Part shown: positions 6,394-6,802 of the stretch, in pieces
Layout: every line of letters begins with the position of its first letter
How positions within the stretch are numbered: position 1 is the first letter of the stretch
DNA from: an uncultured Ruminococcus sp.
GTDB taxonomy: Bacteria > Bacillota > Clostridia > Oscillospirales > Ruminococcaceae
NCBI GenBank assembly: GCA_900553335.1
Contig: USCU01000065.1
Location: 1-6,802, forward strand
Reading direction: 5' to 3'
DNA length: 6,802 bases
The notes under the pieces: generated by a model
Databases searched by the model: none
What the model saw: only the letters and a program-made list of their open reading frames with translations
Told to the model about the DNA's origin: nothing
Position numbers and translations under genes: made by a program

Positions 6394-6428
6394 CACACTA
6401 TTTACCATCTATCATATTTATCCGCATT

Positions 6429-6459
6429 AAAAAAGGACGCAGGATTTCTCCCACGTCCT
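6429..6459 (-). terminator. Intrinsic terminator upstream of the operon promoter
   Basis: On the minus strand AGGACG (6459-6454) pairs with CGTCCT (6439-6434). Inside this is a further three-base-pair GGA/TCC stem after a two-by-two mismatch, and six T follow (6434-6429). It starts six bases after the stop codon at 6465-6467 and insulates the operon from whatever is transcribed from the right. Confidence 0.75.
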
Positions 6460-6464
6460 CACAT

Positions 6465-6533
6465 CTATCTGGCTTTATCTTCTCTTACTTTCGGTGCTTC
6501 CTTATGTGCCGCTTCCTGCTTCCACCGGATCAT
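6465..6533 (-). pseudogene. Orphan C-terminal tail of an unidentified gene
   Basis: A minus-strand frame ending at TAG 6465-6467 reads M-I-R-W-K-Q-E-A-A-H-K-E-A-P-K-V-R-E-D-K-A-R. The charged, Lys/Glu/Ala-rich composition and the terminator six bases downstream make it look like a genuine protein C-terminus. It is in a different frame from the DUF262-type remnant that overlaps it, and I see no ribosome binding site at its ATG. I read it as the surviving end of a gene whose body was replaced. I do not recognise the protein, and a short chance frame cannot be excluded. Confidence 0.3.
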
Positions 6534-6723
6534 ATGGTTGGTTATGATAAGTTTCAAATAATCTTCCCCACTCAATCCCACGCATTTCACTTTCCACATC
6601 ACTAAATACACCAGAAATCCAGTCTATCACACTTGTAAAATATGTTTTCAATTCCTGTATGTCTGTATCATGACGGTGCTGGCTCATATATGCTTCAACA
6701 TCTTCATCTACCCCTTCACTATT
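6502..6723 (-). pseudogene. Remnant of a DUF262/HNH (GmrSD-like) nuclease-family gene
   Basis: This frame, closed by stops at 6724-6726 and 6502-6504, encodes about 73 residues. The stretch D-V-E-A-Y-M-S-Q-H-R-H-D, then L-K-T-Y-F-T-S-V-I-D-W-I, then E-M-R-G-I-E-W-G-R-L-F-E-T-Y-H, then P-Y-D-P matches from memory the linker between the N-terminal DUF262 domain and the C-terminal HNH domain in a family of several hundred residues. The DUF262 core (D-G-Q-Q-R type motif) and the HNH cysteines and histidines are both absent. The internal ATG at 6687 has no clear ribosome binding site. After Y-D-P the frame leaves the family pattern within a few codons, which suggests a recombination junction near 6520-6530. 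These proteins often act in modification-dependent restriction or phage defence; this piece cannot. Confidence 0.55.
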
Positions 6724-6802
6724 TTAAATATCTTCGGTAACTATCCAGAACTAAATCTGTAACACCGCTTTTATAGATTTTACGGATATCAACAATCTGT
6801 TC
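6719..6802 (-). pseudogene. Unidentified protein fragment entering from the right edge
   Basis: From the window edge a minus-strand frame is open for 27 codons (E-Q-I-V-D-I-R-K-I-Y-K-S-G-V and onward, ending S-Y-R-R-Y-L-K) and stops at TAG 6721-6719. The residue mix looks like real protein. It sits in a different frame from the DUF262-type remnant that follows; dropping one base near 6718-6721 would join them. It is either the upstream part of the same frameshifted gene or the tail of another gene. I do not recognise it. Confidence 0.35.

Overview
The window looks like an accessory stretch of a Gram-positive, low-to-moderate G+C Firmicute genome, most likely a gut-type Clostridia (Lachnospiraceae or a neighbour). 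The evidence is AGGAGG-type ribosome binding sites, tightly overlapping genes, A/T-rich intergenic DNA, intrinsic terminators with U-tracts, and a Bce-type peptide-antibiotic sensing and detoxification module. The lineage is inferred from these traits, not proven.

All recognisable genes lie on the minus strand, so the window reads from right to left. At the right edge (6465-6802) is a patchwork of gene remnants. One is a piece of a DUF262/HNH-type (GmrSD-like) nuclease, flanked by an unidentified fragment upstream and an unidentified C-terminal tail downstream, all closed by an intrinsic terminator (6429-6459). Next comes a regulatory region of about 240 bp with a good sigma-A promoter (6365-6393) carrying a palindrome in its spacer, and a second palindrome (6260-6276) of the TTACA-N5-TGTAA kind that abuts a weak promoter.

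The intact core is a five-gene operon. It encodes an ABC ATPase (5407-6189), a ten-helix FtsX/BceB-type permease with a large extracellular domain (3267-5417), an OmpR-family response regulator (2555-3238), a short-loop intramembrane-sensing histidine kinase (1512-2558) and an unrecognised four-helix membrane protein (1010-1507). Junctions are an 11-nt overlap, a 28-nt gap holding a small hairpin, a 4-nt ATGA overlap and a 4-nt gap, so co-transcription is very likely. In this family the transporter both removes or frees the antibiotic target and acts as the sensor that drives the kinase. The kinase phosphorylates the regulator, which activates the transporter promoter. The fifth gene could be an accessory factor.

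Downstream, about 100 bp beyond the fifth gene with no terminator between, is a 5'-truncated remnant of an MmeI-like restriction-modification methyltransferase (308-907), followed by a strong intrinsic terminator (248-293). The left 240 bp holds no convincing gene. There may be the last 20 codons of a plus-strand gene (1-63) and a weak plus-strand terminator (85-114).

The intact resistance-type operon therefore sits between decayed pieces of two different DNA restriction or modification genes. This suggests repeated replacement within an accessory or defence-rich locus. I see no tRNA, rRNA, CRISPR array, transposase or integrase.
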